Origin: Bisbaumannia sp015645095
GTDB lineage: Bacteria; Pseudomonadota; Gammaproteobacteria; Pseudomonadales; Halomonadaceae
Length of the DNA: 64,000 bases
Direction: 5' to 3'
Assembly: GCA_036871055.1 (NCBI GenBank)
Contig: CP141893.1
Location: 806,001 to 870,000, forward strand
Both the position numbers and the translations under genes were made by a program. Position 1 is the first letter of the stretch, and each line of letters opens with the position of its first letter. Under the pieces are notes generated by a model. That model ran no database searches and was not told the DNA's origin. It was given only the letters and a program-made list of their open reading frames with translations. This document shows positions 30,012 to 39,431 of this stretch, piece after piece.

Positions 30012-32051
30012 TCAGGTCTCCGGGGCCTGCTCGGGGAGGTCCCCGACGGCGCCGGGCATGGCGTGGACATTGGCGCTGTCGGCGCGGGACAGGGCCAGGA
30101 ACTCCAGGTGGCGCTCGTACTCGGCCAGCACGTCGCTGATCACCTGGCCACGGGTATGGCCGTTGAGGTCCTGGCCCAGGCCACCCTCGGCCAGATAGAC
30201 ATCCAGGCGCAGGTAGTAGTCGTCATCCGCCGGCAGGAAGCTGGGCGCTCGCATGCGGTGGGGACGGATCTGGTAGACGAAGCTCTGGGCCTCCTCGAAG
30301 TCCACCTGCAGGGTGAGCCGCGGCAAGGGCTCACCCTCGACCTGCTCCTCGCTGACGCTGGCGCTCTGGCCGCGGTTCGTGAGCTCCTCGGCGAACTGGG
30401 TCAGGGCCGGACGAATGGCGTGCTCGATGGTGGCGGCGGCGCCGGCCCGGGTGGAGGTGTCCAGGGCCCGGTCGAGGCGCTCGCGCCAGTCGCCACCGGG
30501 GGCGGTGCCGGCGATGCGGCGCCGGGCGTCGGCCTTGTCGCCCTCCATGCGCAGGGCCCGGTAGAGGCCCGCCATGATGGCGAAGATCACCAGCGAGAAG
30601 GGCAGGGCGGTGACCACCACGGCGCTCTGCAGCGCCGCCAGGCCGCCGGCCATCAGCAGGGCCACGGTCACCAGGCCGATCACCGCCGACCAGAAGATGC
30701 GCAGGCGCACCGGGGCGTCGTGGTTGACGTCGGAGAGGATGGAGGTGAAGTTGGCCATCACCAGGGCCCCGGAGTCCGCCGAGGTGACGAAGAAGACGAT
30801 GCCCAGGATGGTGACCACGGCGGCGGTCAGGCCGACCCAGGGGTAGGACTCCAGCAGGGTGTACATGGTGGTCTGGGGGGTAGAGAGGGCCTGCTCGCCC
30901 AGCTCCACGGCGCCCTGGGCCACTAGCTCGATGCCGCTGTTACCGAACACCGACATCCACACCATCATGAAGGCCAGCGGGATGCCGAGGGCTCCGGCGA
31001 CGAATTCGCGGATGGTGCGCCCGCGGGAGATGCGCGCCAGGAAGAGGCCGACGAAGGGGGTCCAGGCGATCCACCAGCCCCAGAAGAAGACGGTCCACCA
31101 CATCTTCCACTCGCTGGCTTCCTCGCCGGCGAAGGCGTAGGTGTCGAAGCTCTTGGCCACGAAGCCGGCGAAGTAGTCGCCGGCGTTGTTCACCAGCTTG
31201 TCGAGCAGTTGCAGGGTGTGGCCCTGGAAGAGCACGAAGAGCAGCAGCGCGAGGGCCAGCAGCATATTGAACTCGGAGAGACGGCGGATGCCCTTCTCCA
31301 CGCCGCTGACCACCGAGATGGTGGCCATGATCACCACCAGGGCGATCAGGATCACCTGCACCGAGAGGCTCTCCGGCACGTCGAACATGTAGTTGAGGCC
31401 GTAGTTGAGCTGCATCACCCCGATGCCGAGGCTGGTGGCGATGCCGAACACCGTGGAGATCACCGCGGTGATGTCCACCGCATGGCCGATGGGGCCATAG
31501 ATGCGCTTGCCCAGCAGCGGGTAGAGGGCGCTGCGAATCGCCAGGGGCAAACGGTGGCGGTAGCTGAAGTAGGCCAGGGCCATGCCCATCAGCACATAGA
31601 GGCCCCAGCCGGAGAGGCCCCAGTGCATGAAGGTCTGGACCACGGCGGCGCGCATCGCCTCCTGGCTCTCCGGGGTCATGTCCGGCGGCGCCAGGTAGTG
31701 GGCCACCGGCTCGGCGACGCTGAAGAACAGCAGGTCGATGCCGATGCCGGCGGCGAACAGCATCGCCGACCAGGAGAGCAGCGAGAACTCCGGCCGGGCA
31801 TGGTCGGGGCCCAGGCGGATGCTGCCGAAGCGCGAGCAGCCGATCAGGATCACGAAGACCAGGTAGGCCACCACCGCCAGCATGTAGTACCAGCCGAAGG
31901 TTTCGTTGACCCAGGCCAGGGCGGCGTCGAAGAAGGCGCCGGCCTGGTCGGTGAAGGTCATGGTCAGGACGAGGAAGACCAGGATACCGGCCACCGAGCC
32001 GTGGAAGACGGCGGGGTTGAGCCGGTCTCGTCGCAGGTTGTCTTGATTCAT
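30012..32051 (-). CDS. betT: BCCT family osmolyte transporter (choline/betaine type)
   Basis: A 679-residue transporter with about 12 helices in the first 500 residues and a long cytoplasmic C-terminal tail of about 175 residues, the length and tail of BetT-type choline carriers. The BCCT Trp-rich segment is present (WTVFFWGWWIAWTPFVGLFLARISRGR), and the N-terminal block LSWSAMLFAAGIGIDLLFFSVAEP is family typical. Family members import choline, betaine, carnitine or ectoine with Na+ or H+. The tail is thought to sense osmolarity. BetI-like palindromes upstream favour choline, but betIBA is not in the window; the symbol is tentative. Confidence 0.88.
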   Translation of the reverse strand: MNQDNLRRDRLNPAVFHGSVAGILVFLVLTMTFTDQAGAFFDAALAWVNETFGWYYMLAVVAYLVFVILIGCSRFGSIRLGPDHARPEFSLLSWSAMLFAAGIGIDLLFFSVAEPVAHYLAPPDMTPESQEAMRAAVVQTFMHWGLSGWGLYVLMGMALAYFSYRHRLPLAIRSALYPLLGKRIYGPIGHAVDITAVISTVFGIATSLGIGVMQLNYGLNYMFDVPESLSVQVILIALVVIMATISVVSGVEKGIRRLSEFNMLLALALLLFVLFQGHTLQLLDKLVNNAGDYFAGFVAKSFDTYAFAGEEASEWKMWWTVFFWGWWIAWTPFVGLFLARISRGRTIREFVAGALGIPLAFMMVWMSVFGNSGIELVAQGAVELGEQALSTPQTTMYTLLESYPWVGLTAAVVTILGIVFFVTSADSGALVMANFTSILSDVNHDAPVRLRIFWSAVIGLVTVALLMAGGLAALQSAVVVTALPFSLVIFAIMAGLYRALRMEGDKADARRRIAGTAPGGDWRERLDRALDTSTRAGAAATIEHAIRPALTQFAEELTNRGQSASVSEEQVEGEPLPRLTLQVDFEEAQSFVYQIRPHRMRAPSFLPADDDYYLRLDVYLAEGGLGQDLNGHTRGQVISDVLAEYERHLEFLALSRADSANVHAMPGAVGDLPEQAPET

Positions 32052-32122
32052 GGGGGACTCCCTGAGTTATTGATGTTGTGTCTCGCCCCGTGGGCCGGGC
32101 GCAGGGGGATGGGATCGTCGTT

Positions 32123-32148
32123 ATTTTGATTGAACGCACAATTAAAAT
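32123..32148 (-). promoter_or_regulatory. BetI-like operator, proximal site
   Basis: ATTTTGATTG-N6-CAATTAAAAT is an inverted repeat with one mismatch, 72 bases upstream of the BCCT start. Read on the minus strand it contains GCGTTCAATC, resembling the CGTTCAAT half of known BetI sites. Confidence 0.6.
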
Positions 32149-32308
32149 AGCGGTGATCTCATCGTCTTGCCTGCCTCTGGGTCGGCCGGGGTCGCAACGG
32201 GATACAAGACACGCGATAAACGTCGCATCGGGGCAAGTGAGGGAGCCATTGGGCTTCCCTGGCGCGGTCGACGAGGCGACCGGCAATCGCTAATGCATAA
32301 TGGATTTT

Positions 32309-32334
32309 TATTAATTGCCCGTTCAAATAAAATA
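32309..32334 (+). promoter_or_regulatory. BetI-like operator, distal site
   Basis: TATTAATTGCCCGTTCAAAT and following bases align, without gaps over about 22 positions, with the reverse complement of the site at 32123-32148. It lies about 257 bases upstream of the transporter start in a 399-base AT-rich gap (32052-32450) with no gene. Confidence 0.5.
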
Positions 32335-32398
32335 CGCACTTCTCGAGGGATCTTCAACCCGGGGTCGAGGAGAGAGCGTGGAGTGGCCGTGAAAACGA

Positions 32399-32424
32399 CG
32401 ACACCCGGCGGTGGCCGGGTGTCG
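32399..32424 (-). terminator. Terminator of the Spy-like gene
   Basis: An 11-bp perfect stem (32399-32409 with 32414-32424) and GGTG loop; on the minus strand it is followed by TCGTTTTC, 27 bases beyond the stop codon. Confidence 0.8.
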
Positions 32425-32450
32425 GAGCGTGCTGTGGGGTGAGGCCGGGA

Positions 32451-33128
32451 TCAATCGCCCTGGTGGCGGTGACGGTCGCGGCCCTTGCCGTGGTGGTCGC
32501 CGCGGCTCGGGCGCAGGGCCTCCTTGAGTTCGTCGAGCTGGGCCTCGTCGAGGATCTCGGCGAGGTCGGCATGGTGAGCGTCGCGCAGTTCGGCCATCGC
32601 CTCGCGGCGCGCCTCCCGGTTGTCGAACTCCCGGTCGCGGAACTCGGCCAGGTCGCTGGCAATGGCCTCGCGTGTCGTGTTCAGGGCCTCATGCTGCTCC
32701 GCGGAGAGTTCCCAGCCGTCGATCACCGCGTCCAGGCGCGTCTGCATGGCGGCACGGCGGGCCTCGCGGTGCTCCTGGCGGGCCTCGGCGAGGGCCTGGC
32801 GCTGCTCCTCGTCGAGCAGCTCATCCAGCTCGGCGCGGTGCTCGGCGTGGAGCGCCCGGTAGGCCTCGCGACGCGTCTCGCGGTCGTCGAAGTCCTGCTC
32901 GCGCAGTTCCCGATAGGCCTGACGATGGGCATCACGGGTCGCTTCGAGGGCGGCGCGGGTCTCGGCGTCCAGGTCGAGGCGTTCCAGCAGGGTCTCTGCG
33001 CGGGGGCCGCCGTCATAAGGGCCAGCGTGAGAGCCGCCGCGGTGGCCATCGGCCAGGGCGGTCAGCGACAGGGGGGCGATGGCCAGGGAGAGCAGGGCGG
33101 GCATCAGCAGCTTGCGGGTGATCGGCAT
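32451..33128 (-). CDS. Periplasmic Spy/CpxP-like protein with internal duplication
   Basis: A 225-residue protein: signal peptide (LLSLAIAPLSLTALA), then two similar all-helical charged repeats of about 75 residues, each ending in a hairpin rich in Arg, Glu and His. The first (LDLDAETRAALEATRDAHRQ ... LDELLDEEQRQAL) and second (WELSAEQHEALNTTREAI ... LAEILDEAQLDEL) align, including DFDDRETRREAYRALHAEHRAEL with EFDNREARREAMAELRDAHHADL. This fits two Spy/CpxP-type LTxxQ-like units in one chain. Spy and CpxP are periplasmic chaperone or stress-signal proteins controlled by Cpx and Bae; here a BaeSR-like pair lies next to it. Start has AGGAG; the longer frame upstream is not supported. Confidence 0.8.
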   Translation of the reverse strand: MPITRKLLMPALLSLAIAPLSLTALADGHRGGSHAGPYDGGPRAETLLERLDLDAETRAALEATRDAHRQAYRELREQDFDDRETRREAYRALHAEHRAELDELLDEEQRQALAEARQEHREARRAAMQTRLDAVIDGWELSAEQHEALNTTREAIASDLAEFRDREFDNREARREAMAELRDAHHADLAEILDEAQLDELKEALRPSRGDHHGKGRDRHRHQGD

Positions 33129-33247
33129 CGAAAGGCTCCTTTGCGGTGTGTCGATGCCTAGAGTGTCGTCGCCGCTTGTGCAGGGAGGGTGCAAGCTTCG
33201 GGGAAGCGATGATCTTATTTCGTTTCTCAAGCTATCGGTTTTGGCGC

Positions 33248-33375
33248 GGGGCTACTCTGGGGGCAGGCACCCGGAAGGCCGGACCCCCGCGAAGACGCTG
33301 TGAACCCGTCCCTGGGCGCTCCATTCTTCATCCTTGAAGAATGAGCTCCGCTTCGACCTGCCCCCAGCGCCCCTT
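33248..33375 (+). repeat. Dispersed structured repeat, copy R2
   Basis: Terminal arms CTGGGGGCAGG (33257-33267) and CCTGCCCCCAG (33357-33367) pair exactly; central hairpin CATTCTTCA-TCCT-TGAAGAATG (33322-33343) has a perfect 9-bp stem. The block GACGCTGTGAACCCGTCC and GGGCGCT lies between. It occupies the 272-base gap between baeR and the Spy-like gene. Confidence 0.8.
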
Positions 33376-33400
33376 GGGCCGTCACCAACAGTCCGGCGAA

Positions 33401-34108
33401 CTACTCCTCCGGCTGGTATTTATAGCCGACGCCATAGACCGAGCGGATGATCTCCCGCTCCGGCCATACATCGGCGATCTTCTTGCGCAGCTTCTTGATA
33501 TGGCTGTCCACGGTGCGCTCCGAGACCACCCGGTGGTCCCGGTACATATGGTCCATCAACTGGTCCCGGGAGAAGATGCGCCCGGGGGCCTGCATCATCA
33601 CCTTGAGCAACTGGAATTCCACCGCGGTCAGCTCCAGGTCGTGGCCATCGGCCAGGGCCCGCCAACCCTCGTCGTCGAGGCTCAGGCCGTTATCCGCCGG
33701 GGGCGCCTCCAGGGCCTGGCTGCGGCGCAGCACCGCCTTGATGCGTGCCACCACCTCCCGGGGGCTGAAGGGCTTGCAGATATAGTCGTCGGCGCCAAGC
33801 TCCAGGCCCAGCAGGCGATCCACCTCCTCGACCCGGGCGGTGAGCATGATCACCGGAAGCGCGGGCCAGCGAGCGCGAATCTCCCGGCACAGGGTCAGGC
33901 CATCGGTGCCGGGCAGCATCAGGTCGAGCAGCACCAGGCTCGGGGTCTGTTCGCCCAGCCAGGGGACCACGGCGTCACCATGGGCAAGGTGGTGCCAGGC
34001 GAAGCCGTTGCCGGCCAGGTAGTCGCCCACCAGTTGGGCGATCTTCGGCTCGTCTTCCACCACCAGGATGGTGTCGTTGAGGCGCATGGCGTCTTCTCCG
34101 TCAGACAT
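33401..34108 (-). CDS. baeR: OmpR-family response regulator, BaeR-like
   Basis: A 235-residue regulator: receiver (ILVVEDEPKIAQLVGDYL; D62 in LVLLDLMLPG; VIMLTARVEEVDR) with DDYICKPFSPREVVARIKAVLRR, which closely resembles BaeR, and a winged-helix DNA-binding domain (LTAVEFQLLKVMM ... RTVDSHIKKLRKKI ... YGVGYKYQ). BaeR responds to envelope stress and controls spy and efflux genes in E. coli. It is three bases downstream of baeS and followed by the Spy-like gene, giving a plausible closed circuit. Confidence 0.9.
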   Translation of the reverse strand: MSDGEDAMRLNDTILVVEDEPKIAQLVGDYLAGNGFAWHHLAHGDAVVPWLGEQTPSLVLLDLMLPGTDGLTLCREIRARWPALPVIMLTARVEEVDRLLGLELGADDYICKPFSPREVVARIKAVLRRSQALEAPPADNGLSLDDEGWRALADGHDLELTAVEFQLLKVMMQAPGRIFSRDQLMDHMYRDHRVVSERTVDSHIKKLRKKIADVWPEREIIRSVYGVGYKYQPEE

Positions 34109-34111
34109 GGC

Positions 34112-35527
34112 TTAGCGGGTCTCCTCCGTGAGGCGGGGGAACTCGATTGTCCAGCATAATCCACCCAGCGGCGAGGGGGAGGCGTGCATCTGCCCGCCAT
34201 GGGTGGTGACCAGGGCCTTGGCGATGGAGAGCCCCAGGCCGCTGCCGCCGCTGGCCCGATTGCGAGAGCCTTCGACCCGATAGAGGCGTTCGGTGAGCCG
34301 CGGCAGGGCCGCCTCGGGCACCCCGGGGGCGCTGTCCTCCCAGGTGACCCGGACCCGCTCGGTGGTCTGGCTCAGTCTCACTCGCAGCCGGCCCGGAGCC
34401 TCGGTGTAGGCGCAGCTGTTGTCGAGCAGGTTATTCCACAGCTGGCGCAGGCGCTGCATGTCGCCGCGGATCGGCGCCGGTCCCGGGATCTCGGTCTCCA
34501 GGCTCAGGCCATGGTCGGCCAGCCAGCCCTGGGCTTCCTCCAGCCGGCCGGCCAGGGCCTCGCTCAGGTCCAGGGGGGCCAGGGAGGCCTCCAGGGCGCC
34601 GGCATCGCTCTGGGCCAGCAGGCGCAGGTCGGTCACCAGGCGCTCCAGCTGTGCCACCTCCTGGGCCAGGGAGTGCAGGCTGGCTTCGTCGAGGGGGCGA
34701 ATGCCGTCCTGCATCGCCTCGATCTCGCCATGCAGCACCGCCAGGGGGGTGCGCAGCTCGTGGGCGATATCCGAGACCCAGCGGCTGCGGGCCTGGCGGT
34801 TGGCCTCCAGGGTCGCCGCCAGCACATTGAAGTCGTGGGCCAGGCGGGCCAGCTCGTCGTGGCCGCGCTCGCTCAGGCGCATGCTGTAGTCGCCCTCGGT
34901 GAGGCGCCGGGTGGCCAGGGCCATGCCGCCGGTGCGCCGCCCCAGCCACCAGGAGAGGCCGCCGGCGAGCAGCAGCGAGGCCACCACCAGGGAGGCGACG
35001 ATAATGCCCAGGTTGCGCTGCTGGCGTTCCAGGAACACATGATCCATGCGCGCCATCAGCGACTCGGGGCGCCGGTAGCCCAGGGAACCGACCTTCTCGC
35101 CACCGCTCTCGATGGGTAGCCAGACCAGCTCCGGGGCTTCTTCCTCGTCCGGATGCTGCTGCAGGCCGATCACCGGCAGGCCCTGGGCGTCGTTGAGCAC
35201 GAAGTCCCGGGCATTGCCCAGGCGGCGTTCCAGGCCGCGGGGGTCGTCATTGCCGGCGACCAGTTGCTGGCGCACCAGGCGATACCAGGCCCAGTGGGTC
35301 TCGCGCAGCCACTGCCAGTCGCCGCGGCGCTGCCACTCCTCGCCCAGGGCCTCGGCCAGTTGGCGGGCGCGGTTGGCCTGGGTGGTCTCCAGGTAGTCGA
35401 TAAAGCCCCGGTCGAGGCTGCGGGAGACGCCCACGAAGAGCAGCGCCGAGGTGGCCACGTTGACCACCAGGATCACCGCGAAGAGCTTGAAGCCGAGGCG
35501 CGATAGCAGGAAACGGGGCAGCCGCAT
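34112..35527 (-). CDS. baeS: Envelope-stress sensor histidine kinase, BaeS-like
   Basis: A 471-residue inner-membrane kinase. Helix 1 (about 12-33), a periplasmic domain of about 130 residues, helix 2 (about 165-188), HAMP (LATRRLTEGDYSMRLSERGHDELARLAHDFN), HisKA (WVSDIAHELRTPLAVLHGEIEAM) and HATPase (NNLLDNSCAYTEAPG, DSAPGV, GGSGLGLSIAKALV). The organisation and the partner regulator match BaeS. Start is the first in-frame ATG next to a typical membrane-entry N-terminus. Confidence 0.9.
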   Translation of the reverse strand: MRLPRFLLSRLGFKLFAVILVVNVATSALLFVGVSRSLDRGFIDYLETTQANRARQLAEALGEEWQRRGDWQWLRETHWAWYRLVRQQLVAGNDDPRGLERRLGNARDFVLNDAQGLPVIGLQQHPDEEEAPELVWLPIESGGEKVGSLGYRRPESLMARMDHVFLERQQRNLGIIVASLVVASLLLAGGLSWWLGRRTGGMALATRRLTEGDYSMRLSERGHDELARLAHDFNVLAATLEANRQARSRWVSDIAHELRTPLAVLHGEIEAMQDGIRPLDEASLHSLAQEVAQLERLVTDLRLLAQSDAGALEASLAPLDLSEALAGRLEEAQGWLADHGLSLETEIPGPAPIRGDMQRLRQLWNNLLDNSCAYTEAPGRLRVRLSQTTERVRVTWEDSAPGVPEAALPRLTERLYRVEGSRNRASGGSGLGLSIAKALVTTHGGQMHASPSPLGGLCWTIEFPRLTEETR

Positions 35528-35653
35528 CGAGGCGTCTCCAGGGACGAGAGGACGGCGCAGTATGCCATCCGGAGGTGCACGCTTTGGTCAGCCATTATGC
35601 AGGGAATTTGCAAGTCCTTCAGAACGAGGCGGAGAGTCGTCGCCTGTAACCGC

Positions 35654-36703
35654 TCAGGGGCAGCTGTCGCCCAGCCACAGCTCGGTGGCGAGGGTGCGCG
35701 ACCGGGGCGCCTCCAGGCCGAGGATCATGCGCGCCGCCTGGCGGCCCTTCTCGACGCTGTCCTGGCGCACCGTGGTCAGGCGCGGGGCCCGGTACTGGCC
35801 CTCGGCGATGCCATCGAAGCCGGTCAGGCGCAGGTCCTCGGGCACCCGCAGGCCACGCTCCTCGGCCAGGGTCAGGGCGGTCAGGGCGATGCGATCCGAC
35901 ATGCACAACAGCAGGTCGGGGCGCTCGGTGTCGGGCAGGTCGAGGATCGCCTCGATCACCGGGGCCGAGACCTCGAAGGTGTTCTCCTCGATATTCCACA
36001 TGGGCACCACCGCCGGGTCATGGCCCGCCTCGTCCAGGGCCCGATGGAAGCCCAGGAGTCGCGAGCGGGTGATGGTCTGCTCGGCGCCGAGCAGCCGCTG
36101 ACCGGGGACGATGGGGCCGTTGCAGGGCTCGGCGGTCAGGCGCAGGTTGATGATGCCCGGCCGCCGGGGCCGCGACGCCAGGGCATGGCGGGCGATGAGG
36201 TGGCAGGCCGGCTCGTCGTCCACATGCAGCGAGGGGCGCCCGGTGACGTCGAAGTCCACCGCCACCAGGGGGGCCTGGGGGGGCAGGCTCTCCAGCAGGG
36301 TCTCGCTGGGCATCAGGCCGTAGACGATGTAGCCATCCGCCATGCTGGCGGCGCCGGGCAGCTCGCTCTGCATCTGCCGGGCGGAGAGCAGCAGCAGGGT
36401 ATGGCCCTGGGCGTCGAGCACCTCGGCGACCCCGGAGAGCAGCTCGCTGGCCACGGCATCGTTGAGGCTGTAGGTGAGGCTCTCGGCGAGGATCACCGCG
36501 ATGATCCGCGAGCGTCCGGTGCGCAGGCTGCGTGCCTTGGCATCGGGCCCGCGGTAGCCGAGGCGCTTGGCCTCGCCGAGGATGCGCTCGCGCAGGGCCG
36601 GCGACAGCTGGTCCGGGCGATTGAAGGCGTTGGAGACGGTCGCCGTGGAGACGCCAAGCTCCCGGGCCAGGTCCTTGAGGGTGATGCGACGGGGAGTGGG
36701 CAC
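35654..36703 (-). CDS. aglR: LacI-family repressor of the alpha-glucoside operon
   Basis: A 349-residue LacI-family protein with a classic headpiece (ITLKDLARELGVSTATVSNAF) and a periplasmic-binding-like effector domain (IIAVILAESLTYSLNDAVASELLSGV ... LLLCMSDRIALTAL ... LTGFDG). It ends the minus-strand run of the agl operon, in the AglR position. I prefer the GTG at 36703, which has AAGGAA six bases upstream and sits close to the headpiece; an ATG at 36721 directly abuts the palindrome CTGGATCGATTCAG and lacks a ribosome site. The palindrome suggests autoregulation. Confidence 0.85.
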   Translation of the reverse strand: MPTPRRITLKDLARELGVSTATVSNAFNRPDQLSPALRERILGEAKRLGYRGPDAKARSLRTGRSRIIAVILAESLTYSLNDAVASELLSGVAEVLDAQGHTLLLLSARQMQSELPGAASMADGYIVYGLMPSETLLESLPPQAPLVAVDFDVTGRPSLHVDDEPACHLIARHALASRPRRPGIINLRLTAEPCNGPIVPGQRLLGAEQTITRSRLLGFHRALDEAGHDPAVVPMWNIEENTFEVSAPVIEAILDLPDTERPDLLLCMSDRIALTALTLAEERGLRVPEDLRLTGFDGIAEGQYRAPRLTTVRQDSVEKGRQAARMILGLEAPRSRTLATELWLGDSCP

Positions 36704-36721
36704 GCGCGTTTCCTTCGCCAT

Positions 36722-36735
36722 CTGGATCGATTCAG
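36722..36735. promoter_or_regulatory. LacI-type operator at the aglR start
   Basis: CTGGATCGATTCAG is a 14-bp near-palindrome with central TCGA. Its reverse complement, CTGAATCGATCCAG, differs at one base from CTGAATCGATACAG at 44530-44543 upstream of the sugar porin. Confidence 0.7.
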
Positions 36736-36813
36736 TTAGCTCGCTATCATAGTCCCTCGAGGAGCGGACCGCCAGAGGGCCTGAGTGTGATGGCCGCGAC
36801 GCGGACGGTGAGG

Positions 36814-38109
36814 CTACCAGCCACGCCGGCTCATGCGATTGAGTTCCCGCTCGAGCTGGTCGAGGGCCTGCTCCGCGGTGAGGTCGCCGGAGAGCACGTC
36901 GTGGACGCGATTGAAGAAGGCGTTGGAGACCCGCGGGTAGTTCTCGGCGGTGACGTTGGCCGGGCGAGGCACGCCGCCCACCAGGGTATCGTAGAGCTCG
37001 CCGATAAAGGGCTGGGCCTCGAGCACCTCCGCATCCCGGTAGAGCGCTTCCCGGGTGGGGTTCATGCCGAAGCGGATGGCGTGGGCCTTCTGCTGGGCCT
37101 CGCCGGTCAGGTAGGCCACCAGGTCGGCGGCGACCTCCGGGTTGGCGGAGTAGCGGGAGACCGCCCAGCTCCAGCCGCCCAGGGTGGCCACCGACTCGCC
37201 CTCCGGGCCGCGGGGCAGCGGCGCGGCGCCGAACTTGCCCTGGATGGCGGTGCCTTCGGCCTGGCCCAGGGCCCAGGCATAGGGCCAGTTGCGCATGAAC
37301 ACGGCGTTGCCGGACTGGAAGACCCCACGGGCCTCCTCCTCCATGTAGTTGCGCACGCCCGATGGGGCGATGTCGCCGATCCAGGTGGCGGCCAGGGTCA
37401 GGGCCTCGGCGGCCCGGGGGTTGTTGACGGTGACGTTGCCCTCGTCATCGACGAGGGTGCCGCCGCCGTAGCTGGCGATCCACTCCAGGGCATTGGTGGT
37501 CAGGCCCTCGTAGGCGCGCCCCTGGAAGACGAAACCGTGCATGCGCTCGTTGCCCGCCGCGCGTTCGGCGTTCTGGATCTCCCGGGCGATCTCGGTCAGC
37601 GCCTCCCAGGTCTCGGGCACTTCGTGGCCGTACTGCTCCAGCAGGTCCGTGCGGTAGTAGAGCAGGCCGGCGTCGGTGAACCAGGGCAGGGCCAGCAGGC
37701 GGTCGTCCACGGTGTTGTTGGCGATCATCGCCGGGAAGAAGCCCGCGGTGGCGTCCTCGGGCAGGTACTCGGCGAGGTCCACCAGATGGGGGGCGAGCAG
37801 GCCGGGCCAGACGGTGTCGATCATCAGCACGTCGATATCGCCGGACTGGCTGCCGAGCAGCTGCTGGTAGAGGGAGAGCTTCTCGGTACCGGACTGGGGC
37901 GTGGTGACCACGGCCACCTCGTGGCCGGTCTCCGCGGCCCACTGCTCGGCGAGCACCGGACAGAAGTCGGCGGCGCCGCCGTCGCCGCAGGCGATGGTGA
38001 TCCTGGCGGCCTGGGCCTGGGCCTGGGCGGCGGCAAGGGTCAGGCCGCCGGCCAGCAGGGTACCGAGCAGGAGAGGGCGGGCGAGGGGAGTGCGAGTGAA
38101 GGAGAGCAT
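36814..38109 (-). CDS. Second sugar ABC substrate-binding protein
   Basis: A 431-residue exported solute-binding protein (signal about 1-33, AAAQAQAQA), family 1 type, closely related along its whole length to the binding protein at 42915-44186: both share ALPWFTDAGLLYYRTDLLEQYGHE, NERMHGFVFQGRAYEGLT and EEARGVFQ..NAVFMRNWPYAW. It is downstream of aglK in the same orientation, so the operon has a binding protein at each end. The pair may bind different alpha-glucosides through the same permease; no second permease is present. Confidence 0.88.
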   Translation of the reverse strand: MLSFTRTPLARPLLLGTLLAGGLTLAAAQAQAQAARITIACGDGGAADFCPVLAEQWAAETGHEVAVVTTPQSGTEKLSLYQQLLGSQSGDIDVLMIDTVWPGLLAPHLVDLAEYLPEDATAGFFPAMIANNTVDDRLLALPWFTDAGLLYYRTDLLEQYGHEVPETWEALTEIAREIQNAERAAGNERMHGFVFQGRAYEGLTTNALEWIASYGGGTLVDDEGNVTVNNPRAAEALTLAATWIGDIAPSGVRNYMEEEARGVFQSGNAVFMRNWPYAWALGQAEGTAIQGKFGAAPLPRGPEGESVATLGGWSWAVSRYSANPEVAADLVAYLTGEAQQKAHAIRFGMNPTREALYRDAEVLEAQPFIGELYDTLVGGVPRPANVTAENYPRVSNAFFNRVHDVLSGDLTAEQALDQLERELNRMSRRGW

Positions 38110-38221
38110 GAGTGGGGCCCCTGGTTGTCATTGTTTGGGGACGGTGATTCGTGGCGTCGGGGGCGGCGGCGTCATCGCGACGGGGCCAGGCAAGATCACC
38201 GGCGGTGGGGGCGGGGAGGCG

Positions 38222-39328
<1,107 letters not shown>

Positions 39329-39431
39329 GGGGTGTCTCCTTGCCGGCCCGGTGGTGGCTGGGTGATGAAGGGTCTCGTCCGGGCCGGCCTGTTGTTATGA
39401 ATACTGTGATGCGTGCTGTTATCAGTGTGGC

